A DNA stretch of 64,000 bases from Candidatus Equimonas faecalis (GCA_018066245.1 JAGHRT010000033.1:1-64000); one strand, 5' to 3'. Shown: positions 43,476 to 53,959, counted from the stretch's first letter. Numbers and translations: made by a program. The notes: generated by a model from the letters alone, not told the origin.

Positions 43476-45233
43476 TCACTTTTTGGCAGGCTTGTAGATG
43501 AAACTTGAGGGATTCAGCGTCATACGGCGGGTGGCAGGATCTTCCTTTACCTCGGGGCGGGAGGACTCCATGCCTGACGCGAGGGTTTCCCAAGGCAGTT
43601 CCAGAGCACGTTTGGGAGAATTACTTTCCATTTTGTACTCCGTGGCATCCAAGCCTATGTCATGCTTGTAGGGCATTCCCCAGCGCTTCAAATCAAAGAA
43701 GCGCAGGCCCTCGAAGGCGGTTTCATAACGGCGCATGTCATTGAGGCAATTCATGTAAACCACAGCCTCTGACTTCACTTTGAAAGAGTCAGACACACAG
43801 GTGGTGAACGACCAATCCTTAAAGCTATTGGGTGTGCCGTCCTTTGAGTAGTATGCCACGAGGTTCTCTTCCGTCAGGGGCTTAACATACTTGCTATAGG
43901 CAAGCTTGTCCTTCTCGCAGAAGCTATCGTATGCAGAGTTCCAATACAGCATAATGTCCTTGGCTCCTTCGGCATATTGGCCTGTCATAATCTTGGCCTC
44001 TGCGCGTTCCAGCAGAAGGTTGGCACAAGTGAAGGCACGCTGAACTACGTGAGGATAGCCGATACCGGCGATTTTATCGGAGTATTCAAACTCCTCGCCA
44101 ATCTTGGAGCTGAAGAAGCCATAGTCATGGCTGGAGTTACTGAACAGGCTGCCGTTCACTATGGATTGGGGCGGACAGATATAGCCGGACCACATCGGGC
44201 TGTTGCTGCGCACCATCATGGTTTCCTGGCACTTCTCACCGGCATAGGAATAGCGGTAGCCGAAAGCCATACGCATGAGAATGGAGTTGGTGCATACCAG
44301 CATGAGGTTGTTGACAGCCTTGGGGTCTTGCCATTTGCGGGAAAAGTCTTCCAGATATGTGCAACCCTCAAAACTGCTATAGTCGAGAAGCATCTTAGCC
44401 GTGCGCTCATCGCTGGTTCCCAACACGGCATCGGCATGTTCTATTACTTTCTCATAATTGCGGATATAGAGATAGAAGCGAGCTGCAAAAGCGTGAGCCG
44501 CATTCACATTGAAGTGGTACTTCCCTGCCACTCCATAATTAATTTCAGAAACGTGCTTCAGGCCATCTTCCAAATCGGCCTGAATGTTCTTGTAGAGATC
44601 GGCCAAGTTACCGCGATCATAGGACTGCACGAGCTTGGTCTCCGGTTCTGTGACATAGGGCAGGCCGATGACGCTCTTGTTTGCAACAGAATCCTTGTAA
44701 GCAGGGCAAAAGAGATTGGCCGCAATGAAATGGCTGTAGGCACGCAACAGTTTGGCCTCGGCACGTGCAGCAAGGAGCTTGCTGCTCAGCGTGTGCCCCT
44801 GGGCTTCCCATTCATCAATGGCTTTCAAAGCATAGTTGCAGGTTGCTACAGAACCCCACAACTGGCTCCAAACGCTTCCCGGAGAATCGTAGTCATCGAC
44901 AACGGCACTGGCAGCGGGCTCAAAACGGAAAATCTCGTCCTGCCATTTGGCGTAGCTGGCGTAATTATAGTGCGTCTTGATCTGCTTGTCATTGGGGTTG
45001 GAGGGGAGGTGCGGACACTGGTTGTCCGTCAGATTGTCGGACGAAAGCTCAGCCACCCAAGCATAGTTGGCTGTGGGGTAAGCCGTGTTGAGCAGCATGA
45101 CTACCTTGTCCTCGTCGGCCTCGCTTGTGATTTTGATTTCTGTACGCTCATCGGCAGGCTGATCCAGGAAGTCGGAGCAGGCCGTCAGGGCGAACATGGC
45201 CAACGCCATATAAAAAATATAAGTATGCTTCAT
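43476..45233 (-). CDS. SusD/RagB family outer membrane lipoprotein
   Basis: 585 aa. Lipobox Cys19 (ALTACSDFLDQPADE), the typical SusD start. Family features: TPR-like helical N-terminal half with AYSHFIAANLFCPAYKDS, GLPYVTEPETK and LADLYKNIQADLEDGL, and the C-terminal RRYETAFEGLRFFDLKRWGM, present in nearly all SusD proteins. SusD caps the SusC channel and binds substrate at the surface. It follows susC by 14 bases. Substrate unknown; no glycoside hydrolase is nearby, only a peptidase. Confidence 0.95.
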   Translation of the reverse strand: MKHTYIFYMALAMFALTACSDFLDQPADERTEIKITSEADEDKVVMLLNTAYPTANYAWVAELSSDNLTDNQCPHLPSNPNDKQIKTHYNYASYAKWQDEIFRFEPAASAVVDDYDSPGSVWSQLWGSVATCNYALKAIDEWEAQGHTLSSKLLAARAEAKLLRAYSHFIAANLFCPAYKDSVANKSVIGLPYVTEPETKLVQSYDRGNLADLYKNIQADLEDGLKHVSEINYGVAGKYHFNVNAAHAFAARFYLYIRNYEKVIEHADAVLGTSDERTAKMLLDYSSFEGCTYLEDFSRKWQDPKAVNNLMLVCTNSILMRMAFGYRYSYAGEKCQETMMVRSNSPMWSGYICPPQSIVNGSLFSNSSHDYGFFSSKIGEEFEYSDKIAGIGYPHVVQRAFTCANLLLERAEAKIMTGQYAEGAKDIMLYWNSAYDSFCEKDKLAYSKYVKPLTEENLVAYYSKDGTPNSFKDWSFTTCVSDSFKVKSEAVVYMNCLNDMRRYETAFEGLRFFDLKRWGMPYKHDIGLDATEYKMESNSPKRALELPWETLASGMESSRPEVKEDPATRRMTLNPSSFIYKPAKK

Positions 45234-45247
45234 AATTATTGGTCTTA

Positions 45248-48200
45248 TTAAAGGCTTAGACGAATGGTGAAGGTAAACTGCTTGGAAAGAGGCTGAGCCA
45301 CACCGCCGGAGTTGATAAACTCAGGATCTTGGCCATTGAGCTTCTTGTCGGCATAGAGCAGGCAAAGGTTGGTAGCATCCAACTTGAAGGAAAGGCCATT
45401 GATGTGGGCTTTACCCAAAATGCTCTTGGGCACCTCGTAGGTAACGGACACGTCCTTCAGGCGTATAAAGCCGCCGTTGGCCACACGCTCTGTGCTGTAG
45501 TTATAGGCATTGTAGGCGTAACCGAGGTAGTTGTCGTTATACACCTGACGGCGTGAAGCGATGGTAGGCACGTTGGTAACCTTTTCGTCGCCGGGGATTA
45601 CCCAACGGTTTTTGAAGTCCTTGGGCATAGCGCTCTGGTCGCTGTAAGAAGCGCTGAAGACGGGATCGAGGCGAATCTTGTTGCCGAAAGCATAGGTAAA
45701 GAATACGTTCAAGCGCCAGTTTCTCCAACGCAACGTATTGTTGAAGCCGCCAGTGAAAGTGGGGTCAATCGGGCCTTCGTACTTCAGGAAGTCAAGTTTC
45801 TCGTTTTCCTGGAAGTTGATGTCGGTAGAAGTCTTCTCACCCTTCTCGTTGATGATTACGGGCACGCCTTCATCGTTGAGACCTACGAAGGGGATGGAGA
45901 ACAGGGCACGCTGAGGATAGCCCTGACGCGCATAACCGCTCGTGCTTACAAGATCGATGACACGTGATGTGGAGAGAAGGTCGGTGATTTCTGTACGGGA
46001 ATGGGAAATGGTAAAGTCTGTGGTCCAGTCCCAATCCTTATTCTGGATGTTTTTCGTTGAGAGGGTAGCTTCAAAACCGTTGGACTTCATCTTGGCCACG
46101 TTACCGAACTTGCGCACTTCGCCGCCCAGGCCCTGCGTGTTGCAATAGCCCATCAGGTCGAAGTTGTTACGCCAATAGATATCGGTAACCAAGTTGATAC
46201 GGTTGTCAAGGAAGCCGAGGTCGATACCTACATTATATTCATACTTCTTCTCGTATGTCAAATCGGAATTGCCGTTCTGCGAGAGGTTAATACCCGTTTG
46301 CTGCATATCGGCCTGCGGACGCCATACGATGCCGGAGTAGAAAATAGGGTTGAAGTTGGAGGCAGTGGTCTGCTCACCGGTCAGCGAGTAGGAGAGACGC
46401 AGGGTGGCGTGGGAGAACTTGTAGTTCGTGTCGCTCATCCAGCCCTTGAACCATGTTTCCTCATGGGCATTCCACGAACCGCTGACATTGTAGGTGGGGA
46501 GCCAGCGGCTGGAAGCGCCCTTACCCAACTGGTTAGATCCATCGTAGCGGCCTGTCAGATTGACGGTGTAGCGCCCTCTGTAGGAGTAACTGGCATTGGC
46601 CACGAAAGCCATACGACGGTTCCAGTTGCGGGCGAAGCTGTTCAGCACGGTACCCTCCTCCTTAGCCTGCTTGAAGAAGGCCGGAGTGATGACTACGAGA
46701 CGGCCGTTGTTGTAATCCACGCCATAGGTGTTGTTTTCCACGGCATCGTAGTCGGCACGGTTGGCCTCCATAGCGGCAAACAGGTTGAATATGTGCGTGT
46801 CGTTCCAGACATGATTGTAGGTTACGCTGCCACGGAAGTCAATCTGCGTCACGGAGTTCTTATTCAGCGTATAGATACCGCCTTCGGGCATCACGCTGAT
46901 AGGCAGGGCGTTGGTCTGATCAGGATCGGTGTAGAGGTAAGTATTGGCGTTCATCACGTTGGGATCGTCCACACCGGCTCGGTAGGCATTGGCCTGGTTG
47001 GAGTTGTTCAGCACGAAATGCTCGCGGTTGGAGTGGTTCGTGCGGTAAGATCCCAGCAGGTTGATTTCAAGTCCCTGGATGGGCTTGTAAGAAAGCTCAC
47101 CCTGGAATTTGATGTCGGTAACCTTCACGTCGATATAGTTGTTGTCCAACTCGCTGAAGATGTTGAAGTCGGTGTAGTTGCGCTTATATACAGCGTTGGG
47201 GTCCAACGTGCGCGACGTATTCAAGCAGAAGCTGAACGGGTTGATGTCGAAGTTACGGCTTACGGCACCGGACACGACATCGACGCTCTGATTCAGCGTA
47301 CCGGGAGCCTTCTGGTCGCGGTAACTGCCATTCGTGCGCAACGTAACGGTCAGGTTTTTCAGCAGATTATAAGAGGCATTCACATTGGCCGTGTAGCGCT
47401 GCACTTTGGAATCCAGCGACCATCCCGGGTCGTTCATCACGGAGATAGAAGCATATACATTGGCTCTGTCCGTACCGGCCGAGATGCTGACGGCATGGTT
47501 TTGCATGACGTTGTTCTTGAACAGCAGGTCAAACCAGTCGGTATTGCGCATTTCTGCCTGCTGCAGGTAGGCGTTCATAGCCGCTTCGGTGTAGGGCAGG
47601 CCGAACTGATGGTTCGTCAGGTCGTACTGCTTGATGAGATTGTACATCTTGCCGTAGATACCCGAAGTGGAACTGTTGGCCAGGGCGGTGAACTCCATCC
47701 ATCCTTTGGCAGCCATCTCCTTGTAGATGCTCATCTGCTCCTGAGAGTTACAGATGTTATACTGCGAATAGGAAGGCTTCAGACGGTAGGTCAGCTCGCC
47801 AGTATAACTGATTTGGCTGTGGCCAGCCTGACCCTTCTTGGTAGTTACCACAATCACGCCGGCCATCGCGCGCGCACCATATATAGATGTAGCGGAACCG
47901 TCCTTCAGAACTTGGAAGCTCTCAATATCGTCGGCATTCAAGCCTGCAATGGCATTGGAAATCAGCGTAGCGGCATCACCTGAAGAAAGGTCGTCGGCGC
48001 TCACATTGACGGCATCTTCGAGAATCACGCCATCGACCACCCACAGAGGGCTGGAAGAACCGTAGATGGAAGTGGCACCGCGCACGCGGATTTTCGGGGC
48101 CGTACCAAAGGTGCCGCTGACGTTCTGCATACTCACGCCGGCCACATGACCTTCAAGGGCACGGCTCACGTCGGGCACGCCGTCCAGCTTGACCTTGTCC

Positions 48201-48574
48201 ATATCCACTTTCGCCGTCGAACCGGTCATCAGTCGCTTATCGACCTTTGTCATACCCAGAGCCACAGCTTCGCCGAGGGTGTTGTCCTTAATTTTCATCA
48301 CGACCCTCGCTCCCTCTTGGGCAGGGGCGGTGGTGGGTTCCATACCGAGACACGTAATCTCAAGTTTCTTCACGTTGTCGGGCACGTTTTTGAAATCATA
48401 CGCGCCCTTGACGTCTGTCTGCATACCCTTTCCCGTACCAGGCACTTTGACGGACGCGCCAATCACTGGCTCGCCTTGTTCGTCCACAACGACTCCTGAT
48501 ACGCGCTTCTGGGCTTCGGCGATGCCTATCCCTAAGATAAGACACGCTAACAGGAGCACTACTTTTTTGTACAT
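45248..48574 (-). CDS. SusC/RagA family TonB-dependent outer membrane transporter
   Basis: 1108 aa. Signal peptide 1-21, then a CarboxypepD_reg-like domain (about 24-100; VSGVVVDEQGEPVIGASVKV). The plug domain (about 115-240) contains LEGHVAGVSMQNVSGTFG, KIRVRGATSIYGSSSPLWVV and VLKDGSATSIYGARAMAGVI, the SusC signature. A 22-strand barrel ends in KQFTFTIRLSL with the terminal aromatic/hydrophobic pattern. It imports substrate with energy from TonB-ExbBD. First gene of the five-gene unit; promoter box TAAATTTG at 48624-48631. No sigma/anti-sigma or hybrid two-component gene adjoins it, so its control is not visible. Confidence 0.96.
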   Translation of the reverse strand: MYKKVVLLLACLILGIGIAEAQKRVSGVVVDEQGEPVIGASVKVPGTGKGMQTDVKGAYDFKNVPDNVKKLEITCLGMEPTTAPAQEGARVVMKIKDNTLGEAVALGMTKVDKRLMTGSTAKVDMDKVKLDGVPDVSRALEGHVAGVSMQNVSGTFGTAPKIRVRGATSIYGSSSPLWVVDGVILEDAVNVSADDLSSGDAATLISNAIAGLNADDIESFQVLKDGSATSIYGARAMAGVIVVTTKKGQAGHSQISYTGELTYRLKPSYSQYNICNSQEQMSIYKEMAAKGWMEFTALANSSTSGIYGKMYNLIKQYDLTNHQFGLPYTEAAMNAYLQQAEMRNTDWFDLLFKNNVMQNHAVSISAGTDRANVYASISVMNDPGWSLDSKVQRYTANVNASYNLLKNLTVTLRTNGSYRDQKAPGTLNQSVDVVSGAVSRNFDINPFSFCLNTSRTLDPNAVYKRNYTDFNIFSELDNNYIDVKVTDIKFQGELSYKPIQGLEINLLGSYRTNHSNREHFVLNNSNQANAYRAGVDDPNVMNANTYLYTDPDQTNALPISVMPEGGIYTLNKNSVTQIDFRGSVTYNHVWNDTHIFNLFAAMEANRADYDAVENNTYGVDYNNGRLVVITPAFFKQAKEEGTVLNSFARNWNRRMAFVANASYSYRGRYTVNLTGRYDGSNQLGKGASSRWLPTYNVSGSWNAHEETWFKGWMSDTNYKFSHATLRLSYSLTGEQTTASNFNPIFYSGIVWRPQADMQQTGINLSQNGNSDLTYEKKYEYNVGIDLGFLDNRINLVTDIYWRNNFDLMGYCNTQGLGGEVRKFGNVAKMKSNGFEATLSTKNIQNKDWDWTTDFTISHSRTEITDLLSTSRVIDLVSTSGYARQGYPQRALFSIPFVGLNDEGVPVIINEKGEKTSTDINFQENEKLDFLKYEGPIDPTFTGGFNNTLRWRNWRLNVFFTYAFGNKIRLDPVFSASYSDQSAMPKDFKNRWVIPGDEKVTNVPTIASRRQVYNDNYLGYAYNAYNYSTERVANGGFIRLKDVSVTYEVPKSILGKAHINGLSFKLDATNLCLLYADKKLNGQDPEFINSGGVAQPLSKQFTFTIRLSL

Positions 48575-48623
48575 ATTCTGATTATTTTATGTTATTTTGT
48601 CGTGAGTGAGATACTTTCCGTTG

Positions 48624-48631
48624 CAAATTTA
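48624..48631 (-). promoter_or_regulatory. Promoter -7 element for the SusC/SusD unit
   Basis: TAAATTTG on the minus strand, 50 bases upstream of the susC start. Confidence 0.5.
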
Positions 48632-48664
48632 GCAAAAACAGCACAGATATGCTACATAACTGAC

Positions 48665-48700
48665 AAAAAAAGTGGCCGTTTTCACCAAGAAACAGCCACT
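48665..48700 (-). terminator. Rho-independent terminator after tdh
   Basis: On the minus strand AGTGGCTGTTT pairs with AAACGGCCACT and is followed by TTTTTTTG. Confidence 0.85.
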
Positions 48701-48740
48701 CTGGTAATAAATTGTTCAGTCTTGTAGTCAAATCCCGACG

Positions 48741-49694
48741 TTACGCAAGCTTTTCGGCAAGTTTTTGCAGCATGTGCTTCGTCATCTTCTGAAGGTCGTA
48801 CTCCGGCTTCCAGCCCCATTCGGCACGGGCGCAGGAGTCGTCCAGGCTGTCGGGCCAGCTGGTGGCGATGCTCTTTTTGAGCTCATCCACCTGATATTCC
48901 ATCTGGAAGTCGGGCTTTTCGGCCTTGATGGCGGCATAGATACCTTCGGGATCAAAGCTCATGGCAGCAATGTTGAAGCCATTGCGATGGATGAGCTTGG
49001 CGGGGTCGGCCTCCATCAGCTGCACGCAGGCGTTGAGAGCATCGGGCATATACATCATATCCATATGCACGCCTTTGGGAATCGGGCAGACGAACTTCTC
49101 GCCCTTCACGGCGCTGTAGTAGATGTCCACGGCATAGTCGGTCGTACCGCCGCCCGGAGGTGCCACGTAACTGATGAGGCCGGGGAAACGTACCGAACGG
49201 GTGTCCACTCCATATTTAATATAGTAGTAGTCGCTCAGAAGCTCTGTTGTTACCTTGCTCACACCGTAGATGGTGCGCGGACGCTGCACGGTGTCCTGCG
49301 GGGTGTTCACCTTCGGAGTGCCGGGGCCGAAACTGCCAATGCTGCTGGGCGTAAACACGGCGCAACCGTTTTCGCGTGCCACTTCCAGCACGTTCCACAA
49401 GCCGTCGATACCAATCTTCCAAGCCAGCTTCGGCTTGCCTTCGGCCACGACGCTGAGGAGAGCGGCGAGATTGAAGATGGAGTCGATGTTGTGCTTCTTC
49501 ACCACGGCGGCGATGGCCTCAGGATCGGTCACGTCGCAGATTTCGGCAGGACCGCTTTCCAGCAGGATGCCTTGGGGGGCGGCGCTGGGAATGTAGCCGC
49601 AGATTACATGCTCATTGCCGTAGATGCCACGCAATGTCATGGTGAGCTCACTGCCAATCTGGCCAGTGGCTCCAATTATCAGGATGTTTTTCAT
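48741..49694 (-). CDS. L-threonine 3-dehydrogenase, SDR (epimerase-like) type
   Basis: 317 aa, short-chain dehydrogenase of the extended class. NAD-binding motif ILIIGATGQIGSELT (3-17); active site Ser in FTPSSIGSFGP and YxxxK in IYGVSKVTTELL. The features TPSSIGSFGP, RFPGLISY and GGGTTDYAVDIYY match the SDR-type threonine dehydrogenase known from Bacteroidetes and animals. It oxidises threonine to 2-amino-3-ketobutyrate, the substrate of the enzyme encoded just upstream (kbl). ATG at 49694 gives the Rossmann start; the frame upstream runs into palindrome C3. Probably co-transcribed with kbl despite the 141-bp repeat-filled gap. Confidence 0.9.
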   Translation of the reverse strand: MKNILIIGATGQIGSELTMTLRGIYGNEHVICGYIPSAAPQGILLESGPAEICDVTDPEAIAAVVKKHNIDSIFNLAALLSVVAEGKPKLAWKIGIDGLWNVLEVARENGCAVFTPSSIGSFGPGTPKVNTPQDTVQRPRTIYGVSKVTTELLSDYYYIKYGVDTRSVRFPGLISYVAPPGGGTTDYAVDIYYSAVKGEKFVCPIPKGVHMDMMYMPDALNACVQLMEADPAKLIHRNGFNIAAMSFDPEGIYAAIKAEKPDFQMEYQVDELKKSIATSWPDSLDDSCARAEWGWKPEYDLQKMTKHMLQKLAEKLA

Positions 49695-49700
49695 AACTAT

Positions 49701-49738
49701 CCCCTCTGGCGCTCGCGCCATCTCCCCCTTAGGGGGCG
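49701..49738. repeat. Family C palindrome C3
   Basis: CCCCTCTGGCGCTCGCGCCA then TCTCCCCCTTAGGGGGCG, six bases upstream of the tdh start. Inverted relative to C4; the pair spans 152 bp (49701-49852) with a 71-bp AT-rich middle and no gene. Confidence 0.8.
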
Positions 49739-49809
49739 ACCATGCGGACAGACCGCCAGAGGATTTTGTTTTTTTATAATAAAATTCAGTTTGTCGGAAG
49801 GGATACTTC

Positions 49810-49835
49810 CTCCCCACAGAGGGGGAGGTGCCCAG

Positions 49836-49852
<17 letters not shown>
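49810..49852. repeat. Family C palindrome C4, supplies the 3' end of kbl
   Basis: CTCCCCACAGAGGGGGAG, then a small hairpin GCCCAGTTACTGGGC and GGAGGGGG. On the minus strand it encodes the final residues LTPSAQ and the stop codon of kbl. Confidence 0.8.
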
Positions 49853-51035
<1,183 letters not shown>

Positions 51036-51082
51036 ATTAGTGTAATTAGGGTTTGTCAGGCCACAATATCTGAAATTCCGTG

Positions 51083-51114
51083 CAAAATTACGGCAAGTTT
51101 GCGACCTGACAAAA
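51083..51114 (-). promoter_or_regulatory. Promoter for kbl-tdh
   Basis: Minus strand: TTTTG (51110-51114), a 19-base spacer, then TAATTTTG (51083-51090). Confidence 0.6.
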
Positions 51115-51163
51115 TTTTCAGCCACTTTTTTATAGCCGCACGCCCCTTTACGCCATGAAAAGT

Positions 51164-51781
51164 CTAAAGGTGGGTTCTATTACTTGTAATCCGTACTGAC
51201 GGATAGAAGGTGCAGGTGGAGGAATACACTCCTTCATAGATGCCCCTGAACACATCCGTTCCCGTCTCTACGGAGATTACATTACAGTCCAGACCGTCCC
51301 CTATGGTACTGCTGACATTTCCTTTTGCATCTCGGACGACGGCGGTCATGGCTGGCTGAGGTACTGTAAGGTCAATCCGGCCCGGTATCTCCACGTTGGC
51401 CCTGTACCTCATGCGGACTTGTATGCAGCAACTGTCGGGTATGGCGGTAAAATGTCCGTTCCTTACCCAAAAGGCTCTTTGTTCCCTGACGGCCTGGTCT
51501 TTGTCTGCCAATGCCACCAAGGGCACCTTACCGCTATTGACATTCTCGTATGACACGGTGTCCGTGGAAGTGGTGCCGTTCGGGACGGTATAGCTAATTA
51601 TGTAGTCAAGCCATTCCAGCGAAGGCATGTACAGCGGCACGGTATAGGTAACCGATGCCTCCGAAAGCTGCCTGCCGACGACTGCAATCCCATCAACTGT
51701 AACTTCATCATTGTCATCACCGCACGCCATGAAGGACGACATCGCGGCAAGGCTTAAAAGCGCAAATAATAGTTTCTTCAT
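51164..51781 (-). CDS. Lipoprotein of unknown function
   Basis: 205 aa. Lipobox Cys20 (AAMSSFMACGDDNDE) followed by acidic residues, which in Bacteroidetes favour surface export. The rest is beta-rich (SEASVTYTVPLYMPSLEWLD, QVRMRYRANVEIPGRIDL) and ends TFYPSVRITSNRTHL. It has two adjacent Cys (DSCCIQVRM) and may be an Ig- or jelly-roll-like binding protein. No family recognised. It is downstream of the phospholipase D-like gene with a 159-bp gap that contains a small hairpin (51887-51915), so it may be only partly co-transcribed. Confidence 0.55.
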   Translation of the reverse strand: MKKLLFALLSLAAMSSFMACGDDNDEVTVDGIAVVGRQLSEASVTYTVPLYMPSLEWLDYIISYTVPNGTTSTDTVSYENVNSGKVPLVALADKDQAVREQRAFWVRNGHFTAIPDSCCIQVRMRYRANVEIPGRIDLTVPQPAMTAVVRDAKGNVSSTIGDGLDCNVISVETGTDVFRGIYEGVYSSTCTFYPSVRITSNRTHL

Positions 51782-51940
51782 ATTCTTCGTTTTTATTGAT
51801 TAATTCAACACACATCGAAAGATGGGGCTCTTATCCGGCAGCATCGGTTGCCTTGCCGCACACGCCGCTTTCTTTCCCCCAAAGCGAAGTATCCCCCGAT
51901 AGCGGAGGATACTTGCGATGGGGAAAGGTTTTGCCGTCAA

Positions 51941-52831
51941 CTATTCGCCAGACTTATAGCTTTTCCAGAACCTATTGGTCTCTCTGTTGGCCAGCTGAAG
52001 GCCGTATTTTCCTGGATTGGCAATATAGTTGTGGTAGGTGTAGTAAGTTGCCCAGCGGAAAGCCGATGTGGCTCCCCATCCCCGACTTTCCACCATGGTG
52101 AGATCACAGAACACATCGTCCTGATACGCGCCGTTGGCGTGCGTGGCATACTGGCATGTCCAGAAGCCCGTGCGGCAGCACAGCTGGTGGCTGAATTTCT
52201 TTTGGGCAGCCTTTCTCAGGTAGCTCCAGGTGGCAAACGTGCTCACGCATTTGCCGTCCACATAGCAATACTTAGTTATCGGGAAATTCAATCTTTGGAG
52301 CTTACTCTCAATTCCCTTGATGTCTCCGTCGTTCTGCGTGCAGAATCCCTCGCGCTCTCTTAAACTGTCCGCCATCCATTTTATATCGCCATCGGGAATA
52401 CTCGACATTTTGTCCAGATTGAGGCCATATACAATGTCAAACGGCGGATTGGGGCAACTTTTGTGTACGTACTGCACAAGTTCCTTGATGTATTTCGTGT
52501 CTTTGACATCAATATAAAGGAGAGCAAACCGTTTGTCAGTGAGCAGAAGCGATTTCTTAAGAAGCACTTTAAGAGCCATCCAGTTAGAGGGGTCGCATTT
52601 GTCCTCAGATACGAATACGCCATGCGACACACACCAGTGGCTTCCCCCTGTGCTTCCGCACTGCACGTCAATCTCCACGCCGTTGGCGCCGTCGTCCAAG
52701 GCGAGCCTTATCATTTCTTCGGAATTACAGCGATGGCCCAACAGCCATACTGGCCTGTAAGCATAGGCGGTAGAGAAAGTAAAAAGTAATAATGAAGCAA
52801 CAAGCAGAGTCTTCGATATAAGAGTTTTCAT
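51941..52831 (-). CDS. Secreted sphingomyelinase D / phospholipase D toxin-like enzyme
   Basis: 296 aa. Signal peptide 1-24, so the mature protein begins at YRPVW. The start RPVWLLGHRCN, then ALDDGANGVEIDVQ, matches the spider (Loxosceles) and Corynebacterium SMase D/PLD family. Expected active residues are in place with near-identical spacing: His33 (family His12), Glu53 and Asp55 (family Glu32, Asp34), His70 (family His47, in CVSHGVF) and Asp108 (family Asp91, in LYIDVKD). Cys67/Cys79 surround the catalytic loop, as in the family. The middle FDIVYGLNLDKM also resembles the corynebacterial enzyme. Expected reaction: attack on sphingomyelin or lysophospholipids to give cyclic or ceramide phosphates. 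Co-transcribed with a lipocalin-like lipoprotein 20 bases upstream. Confidence 0.75.
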   Translation of the reverse strand: MKTLISKTLLVASLLLFTFSTAYAYRPVWLLGHRCNSEEMIRLALDDGANGVEIDVQCGSTGGSHWCVSHGVFVSEDKCDPSNWMALKVLLKKSLLLTDKRFALLYIDVKDTKYIKELVQYVHKSCPNPPFDIVYGLNLDKMSSIPDGDIKWMADSLREREGFCTQNDGDIKGIESKLQRLNFPITKYCYVDGKCVSTFATWSYLRKAAQKKFSHQLCCRTGFWTCQYATHANGAYQDDVFCDLTMVESRGWGATSAFRWATYYTYHNYIANPGKYGLQLANRETNRFWKSYKSGE

Positions 52832-52851
52832 AGTCGTCGGTGTTTTTTTAG

Positions 52852-53271
52852 TTATTTGACTTTTTGCAGTTCACATGCTTCGCAGTCAGGGAATACGATA
52901 GTAAGCGTGTTCCCGTTGATTTTATAGGCTGCGACTTCCAGCTCGAACATTATCGTTGATTCTTCATCGGTGGGGAAGGCGTAGGAGACTTTGGAGTCGC
53001 TGGCCGTCCATGTACCTACCGCCTTGATGCTCTTTCCCGCCAGGCTCGGCTCATCTACGCTGTATTCCCAAACGAGTGTGCCGTCCTTGACAAATTCAAC
53101 GGTGGTTTTCTCAGTAGGCTCCCCTTCTGTCTCAGGGTCATAGACATACACCCATTTCCCTTCAAGACTCGTTTCCGAAGCCAAATCGTCGCTGCTGCTA
53201 CAGCCGCTGAAAAGGGAGGCGGCGCACAGCGTGGCAAAAAGTGCCATGGTCGTTAAGATTTTGTTTTTCAT
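52852..53271 (-). CDS. Lipocalin-like lipoprotein
   Basis: 139 aa, lipobox Cys24 (SLFSGCSSSDD). After a Ser/Asp linker comes a single domain: LEGKWVYVYDPETEGEPTEK, TTVEFVKDGTLVWEY, AVGTWTASDSKVSYAF and YKINGNTLTIVFPDC, the pattern of the small Bacteroidetes lipocalin-like (Lipocalin_4/DUF5004) domains that bind small hydrophobic ligands. Two Cys near the C-terminus (CEACELQKVK). First gene of the three-gene group with the phospholipase D-like enzyme. A lipid-binding role would fit that neighbour but is not shown. Confidence 0.6.
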   Translation of the reverse strand: MKNKILTTMALFATLCAASLFSGCSSSDDLASETSLEGKWVYVYDPETEGEPTEKTTVEFVKDGTLVWEYSVDEPSLAGKSIKAVGTWTASDSKVSYAFPTDEESTIMFELEVAAYKINGNTLTIVFPDCEACELQKVK

Positions 53272-53689
53272 AATTTTTGAGTTTTGTTAAGTTTCGCAGC
53301 TTGATTTCACAAGTTTTCTTTGCAGTAGGGCAACGCCGGAATCCTCACTTGGCCTTGAGCTGCGGTTGCGAGGGAAGAGAAGAAAGTCGGCAGTCGGTAT
53401 ATTATAAAGGAATGAATAGCGGATATGGCATATCGAAATGTATTACGCCTCGTTTTGGCAATGCAATTTTAAAAAATGCTAAAGAACTACACAAGCATTG
53501 CGGAGAAAATTTGCAGAAAACACAATAAAAAACGTACCGGCGCTGCATTTTTGAAATGCAGAGATAGCAGAAAGCGAGATTAGACGCAGACGGCGTATTG
53601 TCCAGGAAGCCTTTACGCCTTGGGCACTGCTTTGAGGCCATTTAATTACAGGGCGGAAGATTAAGCCTTCCACAGCGGGACGCACTTGT
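53272..53689. other. Gene-free stretch with small AT-rich palindromes
   Basis: No convincing gene. There is a hairpin CTGCATTTTTGAAATGCAG (53544-53562) and a GCAATGC-type inverted pair (about 53459-53506). No consensus promoter is evident for the downstream minus-strand lipoprotein unit. The two short frames here have no family features. Confidence 0.5.
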
Positions 53690-53720
53690 CTTTTTGTGCG
53701 TCGATTGCGTCGATTGCGTC
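53690..53720 (+). repeat. Family E repeat, copy 3 (left end of an inverted pair)
   Basis: CTTTTTGTGCGTCGATTGCG and a further GTCGATTGCGTC. It matches copy 4 (54322-54352) in reverse complement at 29 of 31 positions. Confidence 0.85.
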
Positions 53721-53787
53721 ACCAAACAAATGGGCAGGGAAACGGCGAGGGCCACACGCCAACGGGCAACCGACTTACTCCAACAAC

Positions 53788-53850
53788 TGGCGGACTAAGC
53801 GAAACTATCGGCGGACTAGTAAAAACTATCGGTGGACTAGTAAAAACTAT
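53788..53850. repeat. Array A5: three-unit 21-bp repeat
   Basis: Arms CTGGCGGACT, ATCGGCGGACT and ATCGGTGGACT separated by AAGCGAAACT and AGTAAAAACT. Inside the family E inverted pair. Confidence 0.85.
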
Positions 53851-53959
53851 TATTGTTGTCCGGGAAAAAAGAATGTAATCTTTCATATTGTTTGTAAATG
53901 CAAGAGGTTTGAGAGATTGACATTAGTAGGGGCTTACCTTGTTACCTCGGGAGGCTAAG

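Noticed and set aside
46298..47983. 561-codon open frame opposite susC
   Set aside because: SusC signature motifs are unambiguous on the minus strand.
53277..53528. 83-codon frame upstream of the lipocalin-like gene
   Set aside because: No family features, and composition is not gene-like.
53788..53850. Possible CRISPR array at the periodic repeats
   Set aside because: Unit length of 21 bp is far too short, the arms are near-identical rather than unique spacers, and no cas gene is near. The same applies to the other A/B arrays.
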